The notes beneath the pieces are model-generated. The model was not told the DNA's origin, ran no database searches, and worked only from the letters and a program-made list of their open reading frames with translations. Below are positions 1 through 8,100 of a stretch of DNA of 64,000 nucleotides, piece by piece. The translations under genes were made by a program, and so were the position numbers. Origin of the DNA: Paenibacillus brevis (lineage in GTDB: Bacteria; Bacillota; Bacilli; Paenibacillales; Paenibacillaceae). The stretch is from positions 1 to 64,000 of the forward strand of contig NZ_JAHLQJ010000007.1 in assembly GCF_018919145.1 (NCBI RefSeq), in the 5' to 3' direction. How positions within the stretch are numbered: the stretch's first letter is position 1; every line of letters starts with the position of its first letter.

Positions 1-107
1 CCCATAATCGCATGAATCTCTCCGCCTTTTATTTCAAGGTTGATCCCTTTCAGAATCTCTTTCCCCTCGATCGTAGATCTTAATTCCTCAATCTTTAATG
101 TCGTCAT
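1..107 (-). CDS. SufC-like ABC transporter ATP-binding protein, partial (N-terminus only)
   Basis: Only the first 35 codons lie in the window; the rest continues off the left edge. The N-terminus reads like SufC-type ATPases (IEGKEILKGINLEIKGGE, then HAIMG, just before where the P-loop would come). SufC-family ATPases work with SufB/SufD-like partners in iron-sulfur cluster assembly. The ATG at 105-107 lies 7 bases after the MarR gene stop, so the two are almost certainly cotranscribed from the Fur-box promoter near 690-715. Which SufBD-like partner follows cannot be seen, so this could be a SufC paralogue rather than the housekeeping gene. Confidence 0.75.
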   Translation of the reverse strand, partial: MTTLKIEELRSTIEGKEILKGINLEIKGGEIHAIM

Positions 108-114
108 TTATCGT

Positions 115-609
115 CTACTTCCCTTCGGAGTATTCTTCAGCCCGCACCAACAAATCACGCATAAACTTTCCAATCGTCTGCAATTCAGTCTCTGAATAAG
201 ATTCAATGAATTGGTAAAATTCTTCTTCTTTTTCTTTATGGAGCTTTTTATGCAAATGATAAATATGTCTTCCTTTATCTGTTAAGTTAAAATAAATTTC
301 TTTGCGATTGTTATTCAGTTGGTTTCTCATAATAAAGCCCATATCCAGCAGCTTTGCGCTAATCTTGGTGATGCTTGCTTTAGACAGCCCCATCTTCTCG
401 ACAATTCCGGTGTGATTTATAGGCTCATAATCACCAATGCAATCAATAACGTGTACACTTGTAATATTGTTAGATAGCATGTCAATTTGATATTCTTTGG
501 CCAACTGCCGAAAAGAGTTAAATTCTTGTTCTGTGTACAGTTCATTTAAATGCAGCATTCTAATATATTGCTCATAGAGCCGGCCTTTAAAATTATTCTG
601 AAACTCCAA
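115..609 (-). CDS. MarR-family transcriptional regulator
   Basis: A 164-aa winged-helix regulator. The helix-turn-helix is near residues 65-90 (GIVEKMGLSKASITKISAKL), followed by the MarR wing (NNRKEIYFNLTDKGRHIY) and a C-terminal dimerisation helix. The start is TTG at 607-609, supported by GAGGAGG 11 bases upstream. It is the first gene of a leftward operon with a SufC-like ATPase. An 18-bp near-perfect palindrome at 665-682, over the expected transcription start, is a natural autoregulatory operator. A Fur box overlaps the -35, so both iron and the MarR ligand probably control the operon. The ligand is unknown. Confidence 0.85.
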   Translation of the reverse strand: MEFQNNFKGRLYEQYIRMLHLNELYTEQEFNSFRQLAKEYQIDMLSNNITSVHVIDCIGDYEPINHTGIVEKMGLSKASITKISAKLLDMGFIMRNQLNNNRKEIYFNLTDKGRHIYHLHKKLHKEKEEEFYQFIESYSETELQTIGKFMRDLLVRAEEYSEGK

Positions 610-664
610 CTGTGCAATCTCCTCCTCGCTCGAAGTTGCAAGCTAAATCCAGCAGCTTCAATTT

Positions 665-682
665 TTGTTCACTAGTAAACAA
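665..682. promoter_or_regulatory. Palindromic operator, probably for the adjacent MarR regulator
   Basis: TTGTTCACTAGTAAACAA is an inverted repeat with one mismatched pair, centred on ACTAGT. It sits just downstream of the -10, over the predicted transcription start and about 56 bases before the MarR start codon. Size and position are typical of MarR autoregulatory operators; the assignment is inferred from proximity. Confidence 0.55.
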
Positions 683-686
683 TATC

Positions 687-715
687 ATAATAGCATGAAC
701 GATAATGATAATCAA
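687..715 (-). promoter_or_regulatory. Sigma-A-type promoter for the MarR/SufC-like operon
   Basis: On the minus strand a -35 TTGATT (710-715) and a -10 TATTAT (687-692) are separated by exactly 17 bases. The expected start site is near 680, inside the palindrome at 665-682, and the Fur box covers the -35. Prediction by eye. Confidence 0.6.
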
Positions 716-720
716 TATCA
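701..720. promoter_or_regulatory. Fur box
   Basis: GATAATGATAATCAATATC (701-719) matches the 19-bp Fur consensus at 18 of 19 positions. The 7-1-7 core TGATAATCAATATCA (706-720) differs from the Bacillus consensus at one base. It overlaps the -35 of the predicted promoter of the MarR/SufC-like operon, which fits iron-dependent repression. Confidence 0.75.
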
Positions 721-912
721 TTTATGGATATTCAAGATGTTCATGGAGAATAGGAATAAACTGAGAGCCGGTATGAAGCTTTTTGGCACTGATAATTTGA
801 TGTTGTACCTTAATTACACGTACCTCCAAATCTCCGTAGCAGTTCAGCCTTTTTTACTTTCTTATGAATAAAGCTGAAAGTATCACTTATCGATCACTAG
901 ACAGTTAAGATC

Positions 913-950
913 AAAAAAGAAACCTTGAAAGGCTCAAGGCCAATCAAGGT
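913..950 (-). terminator. Intrinsic terminator after the E5-type toxin/immunity pair
   Basis: On the minus strand the arms ACCTTGA and TCAAGGT enclose an inner GGC/GCC stem with loop CTTGA, followed by TTCTTTTTT. It lies 39 bases past the stop of the 989-1276 gene. Confidence 0.7.
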
Positions 951-988
951 CATGTTAAACGTATATAATGGTATTATGCTGAATCTGA

Positions 989-1276
989 TTAGTACCCTTC
1001 GTACCAAATTTCATATAGATAGCTAGTGTCTTTAATATTTGATAAGAAATCAATCGCTTTAATCCAATTGTCTTCACCGGGATTAAAAAATACGCTATGT
1101 TCTTGCGATGGCTGTATGCCTTCACCCGTTAGTTTAAATGCCTCTATTGCCGTTATTGCAATCCCGTTCTTTTCACAGTCATAAACTACTGCTATTGCAG
1201 TTTTAATAAAGTACAACCAAATGTTATCATAGATAACAGCTTTTTTAAGGAAATTTTCTTTTATTATATCAGTCAT
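989..1276 (-). CDS. Probable immunity protein for the E5-like toxin
   Basis: A 95-aa acidic protein with no signal peptide or membrane segment and no family I recognise. It starts 12 bases after the stop of the colicin E5-like domain, with a GAGGTG ribosome site ahead of the ATG, and is followed by a terminator. That position, directly behind a toxin tail, is the standard place of the cognate immunity gene in Rhs and contact-dependent systems. The role is inferred from context only. E5 immunity proteins are also small, but I cannot claim sequence similarity. Confidence 0.6.
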   Translation of the reverse strand: MTDIIKENFLKKAVIYDNIWLYFIKTAIAVVYDCEKNGIAITAIEAFKLTGEGIQPSQEHSVFFNPGEDNWIKAIDFLSNIKDTSYLYEIWYEGY

Positions 1277-1288
1277 TCAAACACCTCT

Positions 1289-1540
1289 TCATGGTTTATA
1301 AGGATTTTTAATGGTAGCATCAGGAATCCATCCAGTATCACCAAATTTACTAGTTTGCACCAACTCACCTGTTACATTATCAACGACTACATAGTCACCT
1401 GCTTTATTATAATATGCCGTCGCAGGATTACCATTTGCTTTGTTGACAGCTTCACGAGTTGTGTATGGTTTTTCAACAACTTTTTTCGCAGAATCCATGG
1501 TCCATCCACGTTTTCCGAGATAAGATCTTGTTACTACCAA
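1289..1540 (-). CDS. Displaced colicin E5-like tRNA ribonuclease domain (toxin tip)
   Basis: An 83-aa ORF whose body aligns with the C-terminal RNase domain of colicin E5. The matching landmarks are GWTMDSAKKVV, then NGNPATAYYNKAGDYVVVD, VTGELVQTS and GWIPDATI, in the same order and spacing as GWTEDDIKNTV, NDPATVYG, YVVVNDRTGEVTQIS and GWVDDSRI in E5. E5 cleaves the anticodons of queuine-type tRNAs (Tyr, His, Asn, Asp). Here there is no delivery domain: the frame opens after a TAG stop and has only a TTG start without a good ribosome site. It is best read as an orphan toxin cassette that must recombine onto the Rhs gene to be used. Its immunity gene follows by 12 bases. Confidence 0.75.
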   Translation of the reverse strand: MVVTRSYLGKRGWTMDSAKKVVEKPYTTREAVNKANGNPATAYYNKAGDYVVVDNVTGELVQTSKFGDTGWIPDATIKNPYKP

Positions 1541-1573
1541 ACTTCTTAAAGTTCCCTAATTTGGCAAGCACGG

Positions 1574-1689
1574 TCACCAATTTTTTCCATACTGACTTGG
1601 GAGTTCCCAGACAACTTCAGCCCCGTGCATATGCGTAAACTCACTTGGATCCACTTGCCAAAAAAACCTTATGGGGATATAACGTCCCC
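1574..1689 (-). pseudogene. Fragment of an older toxin or immunity coding sequence
   Basis: Between the E5-like ORF and the next upstream cassette, the minus strand reads WQVDPSEFTHMHGA and then VVWELPSQYGKNW before a TGA, with a stop at the other end as well. The low-complexity-free, proline- and aromatic-rich text looks like real former protein rather than chance. It resembles tails I associate with polymorphic toxin loci but cannot name. Its frame differs from that of the E5 domain downstream, so this is a broken join. Confidence 0.35.
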
Positions 1690-1700
1690 CTTAAGGTTTT
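1660..1700 (-). terminator. Possible intrinsic terminator after the 1706-2236 gene
   Basis: On the minus strand AACCTTA and TAAGGTT enclose a GGGG/CCCC stem, followed by a run of seven T. It lies just past the stop at 1706. It overlaps the end of the coding fragment at 1574-1689, so the hairpin might partly be coding relic. Confidence 0.55.
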
Positions 1701-1705
1701 AGGTG

Positions 1706-2236
1706 CTATCTCAGAATTCGTTCAACAGCACTCTCTAAATCAATCGATTCCTGACAAATCACTAGTAAGCAACTATCATCATCGGATGCAGGTTCAAAAC
1801 CGATTCTGATTTTCGGAATATCATATTTGTCTTTTAGAACTAAGAGAGTTGCCACTATTTTCTTAGCTTTCAGCTTTATCTCAGTTCCCTCACCTCCTAA
1901 TAAATCTCTTTCTGAAAAATTAAAAGTAATATCCCCTACATCTTTATCAAAGGAAAATATTATCAGAACATTATTTATGCTACATCCTATTTCTACTTGG
2001 TTCAGAAATACATTTCCCGTTCCTGATGGTGAGAGTATTTCCTTTAAACTCTTGACTTGATAAAATTCAATATCATCTCCACTATTCTTATCAAAGAAAT
2101 GAGATGACTTCGCTTCTAAAGAACTAATCTTAAGTTCTTCAAACACTAGCTTGTTTAACATGTCTTTTCGAAAGTCCTCTAGAATAATTTCAAGTTTTTC
2201 CAAACTATCGACTAGACCAATGAGTCGGGAGGACAT
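1706..2236 (-). CDS. Probable orphan immunity protein
   Basis: An acidic, mostly alpha/beta protein of up to about 176 aa with no recognised family, signal peptide or membrane segment. The open frame extends to 2302, but its first 22 codons read as the end of a HINT-like remnant. I therefore placed the start at the internal ATG ending at 2236; none of the possible starts has a clear ribosome site. Position behind a decayed HINT module and ahead of a terminator suggests the immunity gene of a lost toxin. It may protect against kin that still carry that toxin. It may also be partly decayed. Confidence 0.5.
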   Translation of the reverse strand: MSSRLIGLVDSLEKLEIILEDFRKDMLNKLVFEELKISSLEAKSSHFFDKNSGDDIEFYQVKSLKEILSPSGTGNVFLNQVEIGCSINNVLIIFSFDKDVGDITFNFSERDLLGGEGTEIKLKAKKIVATLLVLKDKYDIPKIRIGFEPASDDDSCLLVICQESIDLESAVERILR

Positions 2237-2239
2237 TCT

Positions 2240-2469
2240 AGCCGAAGCGTGTGCTTCCTTGCCAATCGGGCATAAACAAGCTGATACGAAAGGTACGCCC
2301 AATACTTTCCCTCCCTGACTCGTACACAGTACTTGAATCCCTTGCCCTTAACATAAAACGCAACGTTGTAGAAATCACAAAGCCACTGCCGAAGCGGGTT
2401 GAAGAACGTCCAATGTACGTTCGTAAAGTCTACTACAATACGGGCAATCGACACCTTTACTCCTTCCAT
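2240..2469 (-). pseudogene. Decayed HINT/pretoxin remnant
   Basis: The minus-strand translation contains FYVKGKGFKY and VREGK, which resemble FYVEGKGWTFVKDLKVGD of the intact HINT module at 3527-4309. The frame then shifts from one ORF into the frame of the 1706 gene. No usable start, catalytic Cys block or downstream toxin remains. The assignment rests on this short similarity and its position in a row of toxin cassettes. Confidence 0.4.
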
Positions 2470-2983
2470 GCTTAGCCCCCACCGAAAATTTTTTAACGAA
2501 TTTCCATCTATAATCAGAGAGCAAGGTGGCTAGCCTTCACGTTGCCTTACCTGTATATGTCAACTGCTCGTCAGCAGAGTTCTTTCTTTCACAGTAACTA
2601 TCGCTGTAAAGGTCAGTTCAGTTGCGGACAACATCAAAATCCTTCAAGATTGCCGCCCCTACTAAGAATTGTCGTGCTATCTATCTGAAAAGGTGCGTCT
2701 TCTTACCTTCTCACCCTTTCTATCGTGACAAGGTATTCTACAGTTGCGATGAATTTTGGAAAAAACCGCAGATAGCGAAGCTAATAAAAAACAGGCCAAT
2801 CATGGTGGTATCTGACCATAATCGACCTGAATCGTGTAACTGCATTGCTTTATTTAGGTACACTTTCTCAAGCATGGATGTGCGTACAAGGAATTAAAGA
2901 AGTTCTTATAGTGGTATTACATGGGTTACACATGATTGTATTCAGCCGCCCGCTTCATTCGGCACTGGGTAGGGGTAAAAGAA
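2470..2983. other. Gene-poor stretch inside the toxin cassette array
   Basis: About 510 bases with no ORF I can recognise on either strand. The longest plus-strand frame, 2622-2897, lacks a ribosome site and family resemblance. It probably represents rearranged debris between two orphan cassettes. Confidence 0.4.
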
Positions 2984-3013
2984 AGACCTTGAGGATTACA
3001 GCCCTCAAGGTCT
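2984..3013 (-). terminator. Intrinsic terminator after the 3028-3513 immunity gene
   Basis: AGACCTTGAGG and CCTCAAGGTCT form an 11-bp perfect stem with an 8-base loop, followed on the minus strand by TTCTTTTA. It lies 15 bases past the stop codon. Confidence 0.75.
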
Positions 3014-3027
3014 AAAAATTACTTATC

Positions 3028-3513
3028 TCATACTTCAATTACCATTAGCCCATCTAGATACGATTCTATTGAGGAAGTATCAAGCCACGGCGATTCATTT
3101 TCTCTGACTGTATAAAAGCGTAGTACAGCTTCTTCGTCGTCAAAGGAAAGAATGAGAATAAACTTCTTGTTTGGGTTGAACTGCTTGTAAAGGGTTGCCG
3201 CCCAAACTTTTATTATCTTTGTTGCAAGAATAAATACTTGAATCGGGCTAAAATTTTCAGAGAAGAAATCATTCAGATGAACATGGTTATAATCTGCTTC
3301 AAATGCAGTTCTATCAGGAATGAACTGATTCGGTAAGAACTGACTCAGCAAAATATCGTTCCTATCTTGCCTCAGTAGAACACATCCTTCCCATTCAAAA
3401 AATTCAGGAAAAATAATGTTCTTAGCAGTATTGAAGTCAATTTTGATTTCTGATTGTTTTTCTTTATCCACCATTTCATCGAGAAACTTCTGCATCTTGG
3501 AATTTATTTTCAA
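3028..3513 (-). CDS. Probable immunity protein for the HINT-linked toxin
   Basis: A protein of about 161 aa, aromatic- and acid-rich, with no signal peptide and no family I can name. The start is placed at TTG 3511-3513 because GAGGTG lies 5 bases upstream; a longer frame to 3573 has no ribosome site. It begins 13 bases after the stop of the HINT/toxin cassette and ends at a strong terminator. Function is inferred from the toxin-then-immunity order repeated four times in this locus. Confidence 0.6.
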   Translation of the reverse strand: MKINSKMQKFLDEMVDKEKQSEIKIDFNTAKNIIFPEFFEWEGCVLLRQDRNDILLSQFLPNQFIPDRTAFEADYNHVHLNDFFSENFSPIQVFILATKIIKVWAATLYKQFNPNKKFILILSFDDEEAVLRFYTVRENESPWLDTSSIESYLDGLMVIEV

Positions 3514-3526
3514 TCTAACACCTCGT

Positions 3527-4369
3527 TTATGGAGTATAAGGACTTTCCCCAAGATACTGCGTGAGACCAACATTTAACTTTTTAACGAAGTTAGGGTCTT
3601 CAAGCATTTTATTAACACTCTTTGGAGCAAGGTTTCCACTTGAATCTACAAACGCTTTTTTATTGGGGTCATACAAATACTTATTATTGTTTGCATCTTG
3701 GTAGTGAATCTGTCCTGCACGTTGTCCAGGATTAGGATTCTCAACATCAATTCTTGCTTTGCTACCGTTTTCTTTCCATATAGTTTTACTTGTAACTTGA
3801 ACACCATTTGCCCCAAATGGACAATTCGTATTATGAACCCAAATACCAAGGTCACTGACGAAGTAGGTATGGAATTCATCGACTGTCATGTTGTAAACTG
3901 GGACGTGCTTGTGCAACAGTTCAATACTGGTTATTTCCAGTGTATTCCCATCGCTCTGAACAAGCAAGTCACCAACCTTGAGGTCTTTGACGAACGTCCA
4001 TCCCTTGCCTTCCACATAGAACGGATGATTGAAGGTCGATTCTATTACTTGGTCGCCCACATGAATCTTGTAAATCTCATCCGTCTGATGGTTCATTGTA
4101 GCCGTTACCTCTTTATAAGCTACCTCACCAGTCTCTTCATTCTTGGAAAGAACCTTATCTCCGACCTTAATGTCTTCGATGTTCTTCTCCCCTTCGTCTG
4201 TAAGAACCTCTGTACCGGCTGTAAAGCAATTACATGAGAGTAGCTTCTTTGTTTTAAGTAGTTTAACGCCTGCGACACTTGTTCCAAGTATATCTAGTGC
4301 TTTACCCAAGTTATAACCATACGAATATGCTTCGTCTTTCGTCGACTTTCTGTCCCAATACTCGCCGGA
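3527..4369 (-). pseudogene. Displaced HINT pretoxin and C-terminal toxin cassette
   Basis: The open frame carries a HINT (intein-like) self-cleaving domain: CFTAGTEVLTDEGEKNIEDI, KVGDKVLSKNEETGEV, FNHPFYVEGKGWTF, and the end FHTYFVSDLGIWVHN. In Rhs and related toxins this domain releases the tip. A roughly 100-residue toxin domain follows, with GQRAGQIHYQ, KYLYDP, and FVKKLNVGLTQYLGES. I have seen this pattern at polymorphic toxin termini but cannot name the family. No credible start codon exists, and the upstream Rhs copy in the same frame is cut by a TAG, so the cassette should be silent where it stands. The immunity gene follows directly. Confidence 0.65.
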
Positions 4370-4606
4370 ATAGCGGAAGACGTTCCGTACGGTTTCTTCT
4401 TCGATTTCCGGGTTTCCCTAAATATCGTAGGTGTAGACGTTGAGTTGCTGTCCTTGGCTGTCACTCAGACCCACAACATCCCCGTGACCATTCAGCTGGT
4501 AATATTGTACCTGACTACTGCTGTGATCTACACGAGACCATAAACGTCCGCTTAAATCATAGATGTAGGTATAGGTTATGCTTGGTGTTCCGCTGCTAAC
4601 ATTATT
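4351..4606 (-). repeat. Partial copy of the Rhs tip (homologous to 5907-6162)
   Basis: About 255 bases match 5907-6162 of the intact Rhs gene at roughly 90 percent by eye, covering DLSGRLWSRVDHSS through YSGEYWD. The copy has TAG in place of the TGG of IWGNP, so it is not translated through. Homology stops at YWD; the copy then joins a HINT cassette instead of the core end DLQYLRARWYDP. Such a tip duplicate ahead of a displaced toxin is what recombination-driven toxin exchange at Rhs loci would use or leave behind. Confidence 0.8.
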
Positions 4607-4616
4607 ATTGCTTTAT

Positions 4617-5102
4617 CTACCAATCCCCTCGTTGGTAACGATCCATTTCATTAAAATCTTCAGTAATTGATTCTCGCACAAATAATGATATGGATTCAAT
4701 AAATTCAAATTGAATATCTTGTTGAATCCACACTCCAAAGTGCTTCTCCGAAATAAAACATTCATGTTCAGGGTCATAATTGAATTCGGAATGCTTCTGT
4801 TTAAATTCAGACAAGGGCATTCCAATAAAAATGTCCCTATATTCCCCTTTAAAACCCTTTATAAGTTTAATGCAACATAATTTCCCGTTAAATATATGAA
4901 AGTTCAACTCAATGCACTTTTCAATCAAATAAGCAACTTGAATAGGGGATTTCAAATACACAACTTTTTTCTTCTTAAACGGATCCTGATTGAAGATCGT
5001 GTAATGATAAATAATATCATAGTACTTGCTAATATGTTCACCTAATTTAAATGCTCCTACCCCAACTGAAGCTTCTATCGGAGATTCAACATTCACAATC
5101 AT
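4617..5102 (-). CDS. Immunity protein for the Rhs toxin
   Basis: A 161-aa cytoplasmic-looking protein with no recognised domain. Its ATG overlaps the Rhs stop as ATGA (5099-5102), so the two are translationally coupled, as expected for a toxin and its antidote. The stop at 4617-4619 directly abuts the partial Rhs copy with no terminator between. The family is unknown to me; the role follows from position. It would bind the roughly 210-residue tail of the 5099-10030 protein. Confidence 0.65.
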   Translation of the reverse strand: MIVNVESPIEASVGVGAFKLGEHISKYYDIIYHYTIFNQDPFKKKKVVYLKSPIQVAYLIEKCIELNFHIFNGKLCCIKLIKGFKGEYRDIFIGMPLSEFKQKHSEFNYDPEHECFISEKHFGVWIQQDIQFEFIESISLFVRESITEDFNEMDRYQRGDW

Positions 5103-8100
5103 GGCCTATTCCCCCTATTATTAATCCATCTAAATACTGTACCGGATTTTAATTCTTCCTGTATTTTCCCTTTATAAGATTTAGCACTACCTTCTACTAT
5201 TTTAAGTGTATTACCTCCGTATAACGATTTAATATTCCCTCCAATTTTAATATATTTCACACCATGTCTTCCTTCTCCATTAGAAAATTGAATATAGTTT
5301 ATGGCGTGTCCTTTAATTTCAATCTTCACTCCATGCCCTGAATTCAAAGTTTTAACTCCTGAAGTCTTATATCCTGCCATTTCAAACATACGCGCTGTAT
5401 TCTTAGGACCTAGTCTTCCGATTAATTCAGGATTTTTTATTAGATTATCTAAACTCAAGCTTGCCTTACCGTTAAATACTTCTTTTTTTATTCCTACAGG
5501 AGAGGAGAAAGCAAAGTAATTAGCTATAAATGCCCTAACCTTAAACTCTGAAGGAGTATCTCTATACTTAACATCATCGGGAATATCCAAACCATATAGT
5601 TTATAATATTGAATCCTGAAAAAATCCGCCTCCTTTTCAGCCGAAATCATTGCAGCTTTATTATTATTTTTTTGTGCTTTATTATAGTCTTCTTCAAATT
5701 GACTTATCATTAAACTTAATTCATCATTATCAGACGCTTTTATATTTCCCGTTGGATCAACATAATTCAAAGGATTATTCTCCACATACGAATACCTATT
5801 CAAACTCAACGGATTATCAAGACTGCCTTGATAAGGGTCTTTAGCTACAAATCTTCCTGCATTCGGATCATACCAACGTGCGCGCAGGTATTGCAGATCC
5901 GTTGTGCTGTCCCAATACTCGCCGGAATAGCGGAATACGTTCGGTACGGCTTCTTCTTCGGTTTCCGGGTTCCCCCAAATATCGTAGGTGTAGGCGTTGA
6001 GCTGCTGACCTTGGCTGTCGGTCAGACCAACAACATCCCCGTGACCATTCAGCTGGTAATATTGCACCTGACTGCTGCTGTGATCTACACGAGACCACAA
6101 GCGTCCGCTTAAATCATAGATGTAGGTATAGGTTATACTTGGTGCTGCGCTGCTAACATCCGCTTCAGCGATCAACTTTGCTTCTTCATCATAATAATAC
6201 CGGGTTCTACTGTTTCCTTCCAATCGCTCATAAAGCAGGCCGTCACCGTTATACGTATAGCTGACCTCTTTTCCATCCTCGGTTTTGACCTTGGTCAATC
6301 GATTCAAGCTATTGAAGGTAAAATCAGCATTGGATAATCCTCGTAATTCTCGGCCTTCAATATTCTGGATGTTGCCGCGTTGATCATACGTATATTTTTT
6401 GTCCTTTTGACCACTCTCTGTATGAATGCGATTGAGCGGGTCATACGTGAAGTTATCCGTAACGCCATTTTGAGTTCGACCTACAATATTCTTGTTCAGG
6501 TCATACTCATACTTAAATGTATATCCTGTTGCTGCATTCAAGCTAGCACGTGCGTAAGTTGCCTCCGTTGCCGTAGCCAGACTTTCCTCACCCGTCATTC
6601 TCTCTTGTGCACTTCTCGTCACACTCGAAGCGCCAGCGCTTACGGTCATCCCCGTCAGATCATAGCCGTCATAACTATATGCCGTGCCCACCCCATTGCT
6701 GGATACGCCTTGCTCCAACAGTCCATTCAATTGATAGTCAAATGCAATCTGATCCAATGTAGCGAGGGAGCCGGGTACAACTGCTGTTATTGACGAGGTT
6801 TTAGCGCCATTAGCAGCATTTCCTTTTACTACCGCCAGCGTACTGACACGATTCATAACATCTATCGTATAGCTGGCTCCAGTTGCTTGTCCCTTGGCAT
6901 CGGTCAATGTATATCCAGTACGTATTTGTTTGTTGTACGTATAATCAATACGCGTCCCGTCCGGATAGCCCATCGTCACCAGAGAACCGTCCGCAGGATC
7001 GTATCGGTAGGTTGTTGTCCCGGTCGAATCCATCATCCCGGTCCGCCGTCCCAAGGAATCATAGGTATAGGCAATTTCCTCACCCGGAGCTACGATCTTC
7101 GTTAGAAGGTTATCGCTATTGTACTGGTATTGTGTCGTTTGACTTGCATGATCCAGGTATTTAGTCAGATTTCCGCGAGAATCGTAAAAGAACGCTTCTA
7201 CCATGCCCTCCTCGTTAATCTGGCGTATCAGCTTGCCTGCTTCGTCATATTCATATCGAACAGCTATGGCGTCCGGATATTCAACCCTGGTCAAATCACC
7301 CGCAAGACTATAGGTATATCTTGTTACCCGCTGCTCAGCATCCGTCACAGAGATGATACGATCAAGCGCATCATACTGATATTGCGTCTGTTGTCCTTCC
7401 CCGTCCGTCTCGGATAACACATTCCCTGCAAGATCATACGCAGCCAGTCCCAGTGTAACAAACATCCCGTCCTTCCACTCTTTAGCAGCGAGCGTATTGC
7501 CAACTAGGTCAAAGGTCTGCTGCTGTTTCACACCTGCAGGATCTGTAGTTGTAACTGTCCGATTAACCATATCGTAGGCAGCAGAAGACTGTGATCCATC
7601 CGCATAAAACGCCTTTGTCTGGCGCCTAAAGCCATCATGGGTATAGATGGTCTGGTTTCCTTCTGCATCCTTATAAAGATCCAGGTTCCCTGCTTCATCA
7701 TAGCCGTACTGGAAGATCGCATCATCTACGATTTCTCGAACGACAAACCCGTGAGGACTATACCGCTGCAAGGTCGTGATTCCCTCTGGACTGGTTGTAG
7801 TCACGGTTCGCTGCTCATCATCATACTGAACAATCGTGGTACTCTGGTCGCTGTAGGTTGTCTTCACCATCCGCCCAAGCGCATCATAAGCAAATGCAGT
7901 AACAGCTCCAGCCTCATCGGCAGAAGTGATTAGCTCTCCTGCTGCATCATAAGTGAAGCTCTGCTTGGATACGGTAGAAGTGCCATCTATGGCACGAATC
8001 ACCATCGATTGCTCGGAAAGAAGATGCTTGCCGTATGGAGAGGCGTAGGAATAATTCACTGTGTTTGTACGTTGGTCATCCTTTGTCTTTGAACCCGTTA

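Noticed and set aside
665-871. 68-aa plus-strand ORF at the left end
   Set aside because: It has no ribosome site or family resemblance and lies over a Fur box, a palindrome and a promoter reading the other way.
2622-2897. 91-aa plus-strand ORF inside the toxin array
   Set aside because: No ribosome site, odd composition, opposite to all real genes around it; not a transposase fragment that I can recognise.
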